Positions 44,937 to 53,474 of a stretch of 64,000 nucleotides of DNA are shown here, in pieces. The DNA lies in contig NZ_CP025624.1 in NCBI RefSeq assembly GCF_002874965.1, positions 5,270,001-5,334,000 of the forward strand, written 5' to 3'. The notes beneath the pieces were generated by a model. That model made no database searches. It saw only the letters and a program-made list of their open reading frames with translations, and was not told the origin of the DNA. Origin of the DNA: Pseudomonas sp. NC02. Its GTDB lineage: Bacteria > Pseudomonadota > Gammaproteobacteria > Pseudomonadales > Pseudomonadaceae. A program made the position numbers and the translations under genes. Numbering within the stretch: position 1 is the first letter of the stretch; each line of letters opens with the position of its first letter.

Positions 44937-45470
44937 TTATTTGTTTGGTTCAAAGCCGTGTTCGAGCCACCAGGCATTGGTTTGCTCGGCCAGTTCTTCA
45001 ACGCTGTCTTCACTGGCGTTCAGCGCCAGGGTCAACGGCTCGCCCACCGGGGATTCCAGGGTGGCGAACTGGCTGTCGATCAGGCTGGCCGGCATGAAAT
45101 GGCCGGGGCGATGGGATACACGGTCGGCGGCGACTTCGCGGGTCAGCTCCAGAAACACAAACCCCAGGCCCGGCGCGGCTTCGCGCAGGTGGTCGCGGTA
45201 TTTCTTCTTCAGGGCCGAACAGGTGAGCACCGGATGCTCGCCGGCCTTGAGCGAGCGGCGCAGCTCATCGCACAGGATGTCGAGCCAGCCGGCGCGGTCT
45301 TCGTCGTTAAGGGGATGGCCGGCGCTCATCTTCTCGATGTTCGCGGCGGGGTGAAAGCTGTCGCCTTCGATGGCGGTGGCGCCGTTCAGCAGGCACAGGG
45401 CCTCGCTGACGCTGGACTTGCCACAGCCGGAAACACCCATGATCACGAGGGCAGTAACAGGTTGACTCAT
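44937..45470 (-). CDS. gntK: Gluconokinase
   Basis: The 177-residue kinase starts at 45470 with GAGGTG upstream. The P-loop is GVSGCGKS at residues 12-19, followed by EGDSFHPAANIEKM with the substrate-binding region, and FVFLELTREVAADRVSHRPGHFMPASLIDSQFATLE, the GntK signature. It makes 6-phosphogluconate for the Entner-Doudoroff pathway. It precedes gntT and is divergent from the LacI-type gntR. Confidence 0.94.
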   Translation of the reverse strand: MSQPVTALVIMGVSGCGKSSVSEALCLLNGATAIEGDSFHPAANIEKMSAGHPLNDEDRAGWLDILCDELRRSLKAGEHPVLTCSALKKKYRDHLREAAPGLGFVFLELTREVAADRVSHRPGHFMPASLIDSQFATLESPVGEPLTLALNASEDSVEELAEQTNAWWLEHGFEPNK

Positions 45471-45488
45471 GAAACACCTCAAGACGCA

Positions 45489-45500
45489 GATAGCGCTACC
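45489..45500. promoter_or_regulatory. GntR-type operator near gntK
   Basis: GATAGCGCTACC, a copy of the 12-base near-palindrome, lies 19 bases upstream of the gntK start. It would block the gntK promoter when GntR binds. Confidence 0.7.
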
Positions 45501-45639
45501 TTTGCACGCTGTAAGGCTAGTGCAAAAACAGGCTTTTCCCGCGCCGTCTTGTCATTTTTATGGAGTGACGCGTGCATCTGCTCCAAAGGTTTGAACGGGA
45601 ACAGGCATCCCGACGTTCAAGAATTTGCAGGGTCTTGGA

Positions 45640-45651
45640 GACAGCGCTACC
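45640..45651. promoter_or_regulatory. GntR-type operator near gntR
   Basis: GACAGCGCTACC lies 35 bases upstream of the gntR start, giving autoregulation. It is about 150 bp from the gntK-proximal copy, a spacing compatible with looping. Confidence 0.7.
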
Positions 45652-45685
45652 TTAGTGCCTCGATTTTTGTTTGGCAAGCCGCCTG

Positions 45686-46714
45686 ATGACTCCCAAGAAC
45701 GATAAAAATACCCGCACCACGGGCCGCCCTACCCTCAATGAAGTGGCCCGCCTGGCTGGCGTGAGCCCGATTACCGCCTCCCGGGCCTTGCGCGGCATCA
45801 GCACCGTGGCCACCGAACTGGTGGAAAAAGTGCAAAAAGCCGCCGCCGAACTGAGCTACGTGGTCAACCCCGCCGCCCGTGCCCTGGCATCTGCCCAGAG
45901 CCAGTCGGTGGTGGTGTTGGTGCCGTCGCTGTCCAACCTGCTGTTTATCGAAACCCTGGAAGCCATCCACCAGGTGCTGCGGCCCAAGGGCTTTGAAGTG
46001 CTGATCGGCAACACCCACTATTCCCGCGACGAAGAAGAAGACCTGCTGCGCAACTACATGGCCTACCAGCCACGGGGTTTGCTGCTGACCGGGTTTGACC
46101 GTACGGAAAGTGCCCGGCGCATGGTGGAATCGAGCAACGTGCCGTGTGTGTACATGATGGACCTGGACCCGGGCGCCGGACTGAACTGCGTAGGATTTTC
46201 GCAGTTGAACGCCGGGGAAACAGCGGCGGCGCATTTGATCTCACGGGGGCGCAAGCGGTTGGCCTACATTGGCGCTCAGTTGGACCAGCGCACGTTGTTG
46301 CGCGGTGAGGGTTTCAGGCGCGCTCTGCAACAGGCGGGGTTGTATGACCCTGCGCTGGAAGTGTTGACGCCACGGCCATCGTCGCTGGGCCTGGGTGGTG
46401 AATTGTTCCTGCAGTTGCTGGCCAGCCATCCGGATGTGGACGCGATCTTCTTTGGCAACGACGACCTGGCTCAAGGTGCGCTGCTGGAAGCGCTGCGCCA
46501 TGGCATCAAGGTGCCGGAGCAGATCTCGGTGCTGGGCTTCAACGACCTGCCGTCTTCCTCGTTCATGGTGCCGCGTTTGAGCAGCATCAGCACCCCGCGT
46601 GAAGCCATTGGCCGGCGGGCAGCCGAGCATTTGTTGACGGTGATGGCCGGCAACAAGATCGCCCGGCCGGTGGTGGACATGGGGTTTGAGTTGAAGGTGC
46701 GCGAGAGTACCTAG
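45686..46714 (+). CDS. gntR: LacI-family gluconate repressor
   Basis: The ATG at 45686 gives 342 residues; a TTG five codons upstream is less likely. The LacI HTH lies at residues 15-65 (RPTLNEVARLAGVSPITASRALRGISTV with the hinge LSYVVNPAARALA). The periplasmic-binding-like effector domain follows. The divergent gntK-gntT genes and the three operator-like sites identify it as the gluconate regulator, repressing until gluconate or 6-phosphogluconate is present. Confidence 0.92.
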   Translation: MTPKNDKNTRTTGRPTLNEVARLAGVSPITASRALRGISTVATELVEKVQKAAAELSYVVNPAARALASAQSQSVVVLVPSLSNLLFIETLEAIHQVLRPKGFEVLIGNTHYSRDEEEDLLRNYMAYQPRGLLLTGFDRTESARRMVESSNVPCVYMMDLDPGAGLNCVGFSQLNAGETAAAHLISRGRKRLAYIGAQLDQRTLLRGEGFRRALQQAGLYDPALEVLTPRPSSLGLGGELFLQLLASHPDVDAIFFGNDDLAQGALLEALRHGIKVPEQISVLGFNDLPSSSFMVPRLSSISTPREAIGRRAAEHLLTVMAGNKIARPVVDMGFELKVREST

Positions 46715-46721
46715 GCGGTAG

Positions 46722-46772
46722 CTGTAGGAAGTGGCTGGTGTTGATGGCAGCGCCTTGCTCCGTTACCTACAG
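46722..46772 (+). other. Hairpin downstream of gntR
   Basis: CTGTAGG (46722-46728) and CCTACAG (46766-46772) form a perfect 7-bp stem with a 37-base loop just after the gntR stop. It lacks a T tract and may be a stabilising hairpin rather than a terminator. Confidence 0.4.
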
Positions 46773-46819
46773 GTACGTCAGAATCCGCCGGCTTGTGCGC
46801 CTGGGTAGGGCTCTCTAAG

Positions 46820-47041
46820 GTTGCCCGGTCGCTGAATTTCTCAGTGATCGGGTTTAGTAGCCCGAGCAACCCCTCACAAATGTGCATGAGCTTCATCTAT
46901 CGGACTTACCTGTCTGTGCTTGATGGTGGCTGTGCGCAGGGCGCCCTCGTGGCGCGCCGGGTTTTGTGAGGGTCTACCGGTCTACTAACCTGCGTGCAGC
47001 CGCCACCCTTTCGTTTAGTAGCGATCAGGTGGTGGCCCAGT
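46820..47041 (+). ncRNA. Candidate structured leader RNA upstream of DUF6124-like gene
   Basis: No gene covers 46715-47055. The + strand can form: hairpin A, a 12-bp stem 46824-46835/46841-46852 with two G-U pairs; hairpin B, a long-range 16-bp stem 46925-46940/46989-47007 with a U-G and a G-U pair and a 3-base bulge, enclosing a 5-bp hairpin at 46941-46955; and hairpin C, a 9-bp stem 46999-47007/47028-47036 with one G-U pair, capped by TCG/CGA and the loop TTTAGTAG. All wobbles favour the + strand. B and C compete for 46999-47007. The element ends 20 bases before the next ATG. Confidence 0.55.
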
Positions 47042-47055
47042 TAGAGAACTCACCT

Positions 47056-47292
47056 ATGTTCAAAGCAACTCCAAATCCTCCCGCCTTATTCACCGTCAGC
47101 CCCGACGCCAGCAGCGAAAGCCTGATCGCCAACAGCTACGAGACGTTTTCCTCGGTCAGCACGTTATTGCTCGACCTGTCTGATGAACTCACCGGCAAAG
47201 ACCGCGACACCGCATTGGCGATTCACCAGTTGAGTGAGTTGGGCGTATTGCTGATGGGCAAGCTGATGGACCAGGAATCACCACTGATCTAA
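47056..47292 (+). CDS. Small DUF6124/DUF3077-like protein
   Basis: The 78-residue product begins MFKATPNPPALFTVSPDASSE and continues with a helical half (SLIANSYETFSSVSTLLLDLSDELTG...AIHQLSELGVLLMGKLMD). It belongs to a family of short pseudomonad proteins (I recall DUF3077/DUF6124) with no known function. The ribosome-binding region (TTAGAGAAC) is weak. It lies directly behind a structured, gene-free stretch, suggesting leader control. A REP doublet follows. Confidence 0.75.
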   Translation: MFKATPNPPALFTVSPDASSESLIANSYETFSSVSTLLLDLSDELTGKDRDTALAIHQLSELGVLLMGKLMDQESPLI

Positions 47293-47312
47293 CAGACCGC
47301 ACGCGGTCAAAC

Positions 47313-47401
47313 TGTGGGAGCGGGCTTGCTCGCGAATGCGGTGTGTCAGCCGAGCTTTCCATCACTGATACACCGCATTCGCGAGCAAGCCCGCTCCCAC
47401 A
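47313..47401. repeat. REP doublet, GCGGGCTTGCTCGCG type
   Basis: Arms match those at 1401, 27561 and 37516. It lies 20 bp after the DUF6124-like stop and could end or stabilise that transcript. Confidence 0.9.
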
Positions 47402-47491
47402 TTTTTGATCCTGCCCACTTAACAACCTCGCCGTGCCTTCTGGCCCCTGCTAAATTGCCCCCTGCCTTCTCACCCTCGTCAGGAAAGCACC

Positions 47492-48124
47492 ATGGGCCAT
47501 TCGCTGAAAATCCTCGGTCGCACTTCTTCCATCAACGTGCGAAAAGTCCTGTGGACCTGCCAGGAACTGGATATCCCCTACGACCGCGAAGATTGGGGCA
47601 TCGGCTTCGCCTCCACCCAGTCCCCCGAATTCCTGGCCCTGAACCCCAACGCCCAAGTCCCGGTGATCATCGACGACAACGGCGTGCTGTGGGAATCCAA
47701 TACCATCTGCCGCTACCTCGTGGGCCTGCACCAACGCCACGACCTGTTGCCTGTCGAGCCGGCAGCCCGGGCCAGAGTCGAGCAATGGATAGACTGGCAA
47801 GCCATCGAACTCAACCGTTCCTGGGGTGCTGCGTTTACCGCCCTGGTGCGCAACAACCCGGACGGCCTGGACGCGCCAGCCATCGCCGCCGCGGTAAAGG
47901 CCTGGAACGACAAGATGGGCCTGCTCGAAGAACAACTGATCAAAACCGGTGCCTACGTCGCCGGTAAAGACTTCACATTGGCCGACATCCTCATCGGCCT
48001 GTCGGTGCACCGCTGGTGGATGACGCCCATGGAGCATCCGTCCTACCCGGCGGTCAGCGCCTACTACGAAACCCTCAGCCAACGCCCCGGCTTCAAAACC
48101 TTCGCCCTCGACGGCCACAACTAA
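47492..48124 (+). CDS. Glutathione S-transferase family protein
   Basis: The 210-residue protein has an N-terminal thioredoxin-like domain (LKILGRTSSINVRKVLWTCQELDIPYD, with NAQVPVIID and WESNTICRYL binding the gamma-glutamyl part) and an all-helical C-terminal domain (FTLADILIGLSVHRW). The catalytic residue is likely Ser in TSSIN. The substrate is unknown. It is followed 16 bp later by the uronate-dehydrogenase-like gene. Confidence 0.9.
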   Translation: MGHSLKILGRTSSINVRKVLWTCQELDIPYDREDWGIGFASTQSPEFLALNPNAQVPVIIDDNGVLWESNTICRYLVGLHQRHDLLPVEPAARARVEQWIDWQAIELNRSWGAAFTALVRNNPDGLDAPAIAAAVKAWNDKMGLLEEQLIKTGAYVAGKDFTLADILIGLSVHRWWMTPMEHPSYPAVSAYYETLSQRPGFKTFALDGHN

Positions 48125-48140
48125 AAACAAGGACTACCCA

Positions 48141-48878
48141 ATGAACGGACTCAACGTACTACTCACCGGCGCCTGCGGCCGCATCGGCAAGACGTTTTTC
48201 CAAGCCTCGAAAGACCGCTACCGCTTCACCCTCACCGACCGCATCGAGCCGGATTTCGCCCTCGGCGAGCACCGTTTCATCCCCGCCGACCTGAGCGACA
48301 AAACCGCCCTCGCCGCCCTGCTCGACGGGATTGACGTGATCGTGCACCTGTCGGGCATCCCCCACGCCAGCGCGACCTTCGACGAGTTGTTGCCCAACAA
48401 TATCCTGGCCACCACCTACCTGTTCGAAGCTGCCGTGGCCGCAGGTGTGAAGCGCCTGGTGTTCGCCAGCAGTGCCCAGACCATCGAAGGCTACCCGGTA
48501 GACCGGCAGATCACGCCGGGCATGCCGGTACTGCCCGCCAACCTGTACGGCGTGAGCAAATGCTACGGCGAAGCCCTGTGCGGTTTTTACGCGGCCAAAA
48601 CCCCGCTCTCCACCATCGCCCTGCGCATCGGTGCGTTTGAATTCCCCGAAACCCACGACCTGAACAACGCCCGCGACCTCAGCGCCTGGCTCAGCCCCCG
48701 CGACGCCGTGCAACTGCTACAACGCTCGGTGGAAACCATCGGGGTGAAACACCTGATCGCCCATGGCATTTCCAATAACCGTTTCAAACGCCTGGACCTC
48801 AGCGAAACAACCCGTGTGCTGGGTTACCAACCGGTGGATGATGCGTTCCAGGAATTCGAGATCCCGATCACTTACTGA
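48141..48878 (+). CDS. NAD-dependent dehydrogenase, uronate dehydrogenase-like
   Basis: The 245-residue SDR of the extended type has LLTGACGRIGKTF at residues 5-17, VHLSGIPHASATFDEL, the FASSAQTIEGYP strand with the catalytic Ser, and YGVSKCYGEAL with YxxxK. The length and order match bacterial uronate dehydrogenase, which oxidises galacturonate or glucuronate to the aldarolactone. The downstream sugar-type MFS importer fits. The exact substrate is not proven. Confidence 0.82.
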   Translation: MNGLNVLLTGACGRIGKTFFQASKDRYRFTLTDRIEPDFALGEHRFIPADLSDKTALAALLDGIDVIVHLSGIPHASATFDELLPNNILATTYLFEAAVAAGVKRLVFASSAQTIEGYPVDRQITPGMPVLPANLYGVSKCYGEALCGFYAAKTPLSTIALRIGAFEFPETHDLNNARDLSAWLSPRDAVQLLQRSVETIGVKHLIAHGISNNRFKRLDLSETTRVLGYQPVDDAFQEFEIPITY

Positions 48879-48889
48879 GTCTTCTGCCC

Positions 48890-50299
48890 ATGTCTTCACC
48901 CTCTCTTGCAGACGGTATCGACCCGATCCGCGCCGCGCACATCAGCGCGCGCATTGATCGGTTGCCCGCCGTCGCCACTGTCTGGCGCCTGGTGGCGCTG
49001 CTGTCGATTGGCGGCTTTTTCGAGCTGTATGACTTGTTCCAGACTGCCTATATCAGCCCCGGCCTGATCAGTGACGGAATTTTCCACACCGGCAGCCAGG
49101 GCGTATTCGGCTTCTCCGACCAGGCGGCCTTTGCCTCGGCGACCTTTCTCGGCCTGTTCCTCGGCGCCAGCCTGCTCAGCCCGATTGCCGACCGCTACGG
49201 GCGCCGGGCGATCTTCACCTTTGCGTTGATCTGGTACACCGTCGCCACGGTGTTGATGGGTATCCAGACCTCCGCCCTGGGCATCATCTGCATGCGCTTC
49301 CTGGTGGGCATTGGTTTAGGCATCGAGCTGGTGACCATCGACGCCTACCTCTCGGAACTGGTGCCCAAGCGCATGCGCAGCTCGGCGTTTGCCTTTGCGT
49401 TTTTCATCCAGTTCCTGTCGGTGCCGGCGGTGGCGTTGATGTCGTGGTGGCTGGTACCCCAGGCACCGTTCGGGATTTCCGGCTGGCGCTGGGTAGTGGT
49501 GAGCAGTGCGGTATTTGCGCTGTTTATCTGGCAACTGCGCAAGCGCCTGCCGGAATCGCCGCGCTGGCTCGCACAAAAAGGCCGTTTCGACGAAGCCGGG
49601 CAAATCATGGACAACCTCGAAGCGCGCTGCCGGAAAGACCACGGCAAGCCACTCGATGAGCCGGAACCGCAAGCCGTCAGCGTGCAGGGCCAAGGGCGCT
49701 TCGCCGATATCTGGCAACCGCCGTACCGGCGCCGGGCGTTGATGCTGATTGTGTTTCATGTGTTCCAGGCCATCGGCTTTTTTGGCTTCGGCAACTGGCT
49801 GCCGGCCCTGCTCTCGGGCCAGGGCGTGAGCGTCACTCACAGCCTGGGCTATGCCTTCATCATCACCCTCGCCTACCCGTTGGGGCCGCTGCTGTTTGTG
49901 AAGGTGGCGAACCGGTTTGAGAACAAATGGCAGATTGTCGGCTCGGCGCTCGGCGCGGTGATCTTCGGCAGTTTGTTCGCGCTGCAAACCACCGCCGTGG
50001 GCCTGGTGATCTGCGGGGTGATGATCACCTTCTGCAACGCCTGGCTGAGTTTCAGTTATCACTCCTACCAGAGCGAACTGTTCCCCACCAACATCCGCGC
50101 CCGGGCGGTGGGTTTCTGCTATTCGTTCAGCCGGTTGTCGACGGTGTTCAGCAGCCTGTTGATCGGTGTGATCCTCGAACACCTCGGCACGCCCGGCGTG
50201 TTGGCGTTTATCGCCAGCAGCATGTTGATCGTGATGATCACCATCAGTTGGTTCGGCCCGCGCACCCGCAACCTGGCGCTGGAGAACATTGCCCACTAG
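48890..50299 (+). CDS. MFS transporter (sugar/organic acid:H+ symporter type)
   Basis: The 469-residue protein has 12 predicted membrane helices, motif A (SPIADRYGRRAIF) after TM2, RFLVGIGLGIELVTIDAYLSELVPKRMRS after TM4 and RKRLPESPRWLAQKGRFDEA at the central loop, which is the PESPRWL motif of the sugar-porter/AAHS group. It lies 11 bp behind the uronate-dehydrogenase-like gene, so it probably imports its substrate. Two hairpins follow its stop. Confidence 0.9.
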   Translation: MSSPSLADGIDPIRAAHISARIDRLPAVATVWRLVALLSIGGFFELYDLFQTAYISPGLISDGIFHTGSQGVFGFSDQAAFASATFLGLFLGASLLSPIADRYGRRAIFTFALIWYTVATVLMGIQTSALGIICMRFLVGIGLGIELVTIDAYLSELVPKRMRSSAFAFAFFIQFLSVPAVALMSWWLVPQAPFGISGWRWVVVSSAVFALFIWQLRKRLPESPRWLAQKGRFDEAGQIMDNLEARCRKDHGKPLDEPEPQAVSVQGQGRFADIWQPPYRRRALMLIVFHVFQAIGFFGFGNWLPALLSGQGVSVTHSLGYAFIITLAYPLGPLLFVKVANRFENKWQIVGSALGAVIFGSLFALQTTAVGLVICGVMITFCNAWLSFSYHSYQSELFPTNIRARAVGFCYSFSRLSTVFSSLLIGVILEHLGTPGVLAFIASSMLIVMITISWFGPRTRNLALENIAH

Positions 50300-50312
50300 C
50301 GGCAAACAATGG

Positions 50313-50370
50313 CCGTCGGCACGCCAACGCTTGCCGACGGTAGCGGCCAAAAGCCCCGTAAACACGGGGC
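50313..50370 (+). other. Two consecutive perfect hairpins
   Basis: The first hairpin pairs CCGTCGGCA (50313-50321) with TGCCGACGG (50332-50340). The second pairs GCCCCGT (50353-50359) with ACGGGGC (50364-50370) around a 4-base loop. They lie between the MFS stop and the next gene. Neither is followed by T residues, so they are probably stability elements or part of the next gene's leader. Confidence 0.6.
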
Positions 50371-50434
50371 CATACCACTGGGCACGCTAATTGCTCCACC
50401 TGTGGCACCGCCCACATCCACAGGTGTCCTGATC

Positions 50435-50944
50435 ATGCTGATCAACAACAACCCCCAGGCTCAGTCGACGATCCAACGCATCAAGCGCGCAGACATGGAC
50501 CCGGCCAACGCCGCGGCCAGCGCGCTGTACAGCGGTGCCGCGCAAAACGTGCAACAGGGCACTACCACTGTATCGACCACACAGGCAGCGGCCGACGCCA
50601 CTGCCGACAACATCAACGCCGCCTTCGCCAAGACCCGTGTGCAGTTGCAAGCCACCACCGCAACCGCCTCGACCACCGATACGGCCAAGACTGACTCCAC
50701 CACGTCGGCCCGCAGTGACTTCACCGACTACATGAAAAAAAGCCCGGCCGAGCGCATCCGCGAGCAACTGCTCAAGGAACAGGGTTTGACCGAGGACGAT
50801 GTGAAGAACATGCCTCAGGACAAGCAGGATGCTATTTCCAAGGAAGTTGCAGAACGCCTGAAAGAGCAGCAGACGCAGCAGGTAGCGGCGAAGACGGCTG
50901 ACCCGCAGGCGCAGAACGTGAAAGAAACCCTGGCTGCGATCTAA
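50435..50944 (+). CDS. Unknown low-complexity protein
   Basis: The ATG at 50435 has AGGTG upstream; a longer in-frame start is possible. The 169-residue product starts MLINNNPQAQSTIQRIKR, has a Thr/Ala-rich middle (TTTVSTTQAAADATADN and similar), and a charged helical C-terminus (KKSPAERIREQLLKEQGLTEDDVKNMPQDKQDAISKEVAERLKE). There is no signal peptide or membrane helix. The function is unknown; the tail resembles a small effector or chaperone-like helix pair, without firm evidence. Confidence 0.75.
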   Translation: MLINNNPQAQSTIQRIKRADMDPANAAASALYSGAAQNVQQGTTTVSTTQAAADATADNINAAFAKTRVQLQATTATASTTDTAKTDSTTSARSDFTDYMKKSPAERIREQLLKEQGLTEDDVKNMPQDKQDAISKEVAERLKEQQTQQVAAKTADPQAQNVKETLAAI

Positions 50945-50962
50945 GCCACACCACAAACCAAA

Positions 50963-50990
50963 TGTGGGAGCGAGCAAGCCCGCTCCCACA
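50963..50990. repeat. Single REP hairpin
   Basis: TGTGGGAGCGAGCAAGCCCGCTCCCACA is a short self-complementary unit, a collapsed REP doublet that has lost the centre. It lies between two convergent genes and may have come from deletion within a full element. Confidence 0.8.
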
Positions 50991-51019
50991 CAAGCTCATT
51001 CCACATTTGATCTGCGGTG

Positions 51020-52339
51020 TTACTGCAATTGCAGTGTCGAGTTGAACTGACTGATCGCATCCACCACATGCCGTGACCCTTCCTGAATCTCCAGGATCAC
51101 CTGCCCCGCCTCATTCGCCAGTTCCACCCCAAGCCCCGTGCGGCTCAGGCTCGACTGCATGCTCGACACCGCGCTGATCGACAGGTCGTGGTTCTTGCGC
51201 ACCACATCCACAATCTCGATCGTCGCCTGGCTGGTTCGCGCCGCCAAACTGCGCACCTCATCCGCCACCACCGCAAACCCGCGCCCATGCTCGCCCGCCC
51301 GGGCCGCTTCGATCGCCGCATTCAGCGCCAGCAGGTTGGTCTGGTCGGCGATGCCGCGGATGGTCTGGACGATGGTGCCGATGATGTCCGACTGCTTGCT
51401 CACTGCGTCGATGCTCACGGCCGCTTCGTTAAGGTCACGGGAAATTTCTTCGATGATCTGCACGGTCTGCTGCACCACTTCCGAACCCTTGCGGGCGCAG
51501 GCGTCGTTTTGCACCGAGGTGGCGTGAGCCGAGTCGGCAGCCGTGCGCAAGGTGGTGACCTGGTCGGTGATGTCGCTGGCGAACTTCACCACTTTGTACA
51601 GGCGCCCGTTGGCATCGAAGATCGGGTTGTAGGAGGCTTCCAGGAACAGCGTTTGGCCGAATTTATCTTTGCGCTCAAAGCGGTGGGAGTGATATTCGCC
51701 GCGGTTGAGCGAGGCCCAGAATGCCTTGTAGGCCGGCGAATCGGTCTCACCGCGATGACAAAACAGACTGTGGTGCTGGCCGACGATTTCACTGAGGGAA
51801 TACTTCACCGTCTTCAGGAAGTTGTCGTTGGCATTCAGGATCTGGCCTTGCGGGGTGAATTCAATGACCGCCATGGAGCGGCCGATGGCGTCGATCAGGC
51901 TCTGGTTTTCATGCTCGCGGTGAATCCGCGCCGAGATGTCCGAGGCCACCTTGATCACGCTCTGCACCTGGTTGTCGGCACCGATTACCGGCATGTAACT
52001 GGCCTCCAGCCACACTTCCTGGCCATGCTTGTTCAACCGCATGAAGGTGCCACTGAGGGGCTCGCCCCGCGCCAGGTCGCGCCAGAGTTTGGCGTAGGCA
52101 TCGGTGTGGGTGTAGGCCTCTTCGCAGAAAATCCGGTGATGCTTGCCGCGAATTTCTTCGGCGCGGTAGCCCATGGTCTTGCAGAAGTTTTCATTGGCAT
52201 CCAGCACGATGCCATCGCGATCAAACTCGATCATTGCCATGGAACGGCTGATGGCGGCCAATTTGGCTTTGGCTTCGGTAAGGGCGCAGGAGAAACGTTC
52301 GATTTCCAGCAGGTCGGATTTGTGTTGGCGGTTGAACAT
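51020..52339 (-). CDS. PAS-PAS methyl-accepting receptor, BdlA-like paralogue
   Basis: The 439-residue protein has no membrane helix: two PAS domains ([15 protein letters not shown]... and [15 protein letters not shown]..., each with a [20 protein letters not shown] or [15 protein letters not shown] block) and a short MCP signalling hairpin with the tip [41 protein letters not shown]. It is identical in length and layout to the receptor at 15395-16714 but clearly diverged in the PAS parts, so the ligands or signals probably differ. It stands alone. Confidence 0.88.
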   Translation of the reverse strand: MFNRQHKSDLLEIERFSCALTEAKAKLAAISRSMAMIEFDRDGIVLDANENFCKTMGYRAEEIRGKHHRIFCEEAYTHTDAYAKLWRDLARGEPLSGTFMRLNKHGQEVWLEASYMPVIGADNQVQSVIKVASDISARIHREHENQSLIDAIGRSMAVIEFTPQGQILNANDNFLKTVKYSLSEIVGQHHSLFCHRGETDSPAYKAFWASLNRGEYHSHRFERKDKFGQTLFLEASYNPIFDANGRLYKVVKFASDITDQVTTLRTAADSAHATSVQNDACARKGSEVVQQTVQIIEEISRDLNEAAVSIDAVSKQSDIIGTIVQTIRGIADQTNLLALNAAIEAARAGEHGRGFAVVADEVRSLAARTSQATIEIVDVVRKNHDLSISAVSSMQSSLSRTGLGVELANEAGQVILEIQEGSRHVVDAISQFNSTLQLQ

Positions 52340-52506
52340 GTCAGATCACCCTTTATTTTCCCGACGCCCAGGCGGGCGCATTCCATTCACGGTTTGAATC
52401 TTGATCGCAGACCTTTATGGAGAAACCTATCCGAAACGCTTTATATGCCGAGCGTCATCAACGGTTCTGGGTGAGCATAGACAGGCGTTGGCGCTATGCA
52501 AGGCCA

Positions 52507-53376
52507 CTAGTCAGCCAGCATTTGCAACAAAGCATTAACCACTGCGGAGGGCGGTTGGTGGCGTGATGTCACCAACGCAAACTCGCGATGCACCGGCTCC
52601 GCCAGCGGCATGATGCGCAAGCCGTGGCGCTGGGCCGGCAGGGTCATCTCGGGCACCAGCGTCACTCCCACGCCTTCACGCACCAGGCTGAAAGCGCTGT
52701 TCCATTCGCGCACTTCCACCCGCACCTCGCGCAGCACCAGGCCGGCTTCCTGCGCCAGGCTGCGGGCGTTGACGGTGCAGCCGCCGGTGGCAAGCACGAA
52801 CGGTTGCTCCACCAACTCTTCCAGCGTGACCGTTGCCTGTGCCGGGCGCCGGGAAAACCCGTGGGCCATCGGCAGCACCGCCACCCAGTTATCGCGCCCC
52901 AGCACGGCGGCACTGCGCTCGGACGGCGGGTTGAGCACCACGCCCAGGTCGATCAGATTCGCGTCGAGCAAGGTGTTCACTTCATCGTCGGTCACTTCCA
53001 GGGCCGTGACCTCGATGCCGGGGTAAAGCTGGTTGAACCGACGCAGCAGCGGCGGCAGGAACACCGCCAGCACCATGGGGAAACTCGCGATGCGAATCGT
53101 CCCACGCAGCATCGGCCGCGCTTCGTCCACGGTGGTGCGAATCGCCTGCAAGGCCCCGAGCATCACCCGCGCCTGCTCGATCACCTGCAGGCCCAGGGCG
53201 GTAGGCACGGTCTGACGCGCCTCACGCACAAACAACTGCGCACCGAGGTTGGCCTCCATGGCCGCCATCGCCTGGCTGGCGGCGGACTGAGTCATGCCCA
53301 CTCGTTCGGAGGCGGCAGTGATGCTGCCGTTGTCCGCCACGGCCACCAGCAGGCGCCAGTGCATCAGGTTCATCAT
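52507..53376 (-). CDS. LysR-family regulator
   Basis: The start is MMNLMHWRLL at 53376 (289 residues) with AAGGA upstream; codons 2 and 5 are alternatives. The HTH reads [49 protein letters not shown]. The effector domain has normal length. It is divergent from the GST gene at 53475, its likely target. Confidence 0.92.
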   Translation of the reverse strand: MMNLMHWRLLVAVADNGSITAASERVGMTQSAASQAMAAMEANLGAQLFVREARQTVPTALGLQVIEQARVMLGALQAIRTTVDEARPMLRGTIRIASFPMVLAVFLPPLLRRFNQLYPGIEVTALEVTDDEVNTLLDANLIDLGVVLNPPSERSAAVLGRDNWVAVLPMAHGFSRRPAQATVTLEELVEQPFVLATGGCTVNARSLAQEAGLVLREVRVEVREWNSAFSLVREGVGVTLVPEMTLPAQRHGLRIMPLAEPVHREFALVTSRHQPPSAVVNALLQMLAD

Positions 53377-53474
53377 GGCAGTAGCTGTCCTTATGGCAGG
53401 ATTCTGAAAGATTAATTTTACCCAAGGTGCCATGCCCACGAGACTGAAGGCAACTGTCCTGCGGAGTTGTCCCG

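Noticed and set aside
43416..45686. Very long open frame antisense to gntT and gntK
   Set aside because: It runs through two clearly conserved genes, is rich in Gln, Arg and His as expected of a reverse frame in GC-rich DNA, and has no ribosome-binding site.
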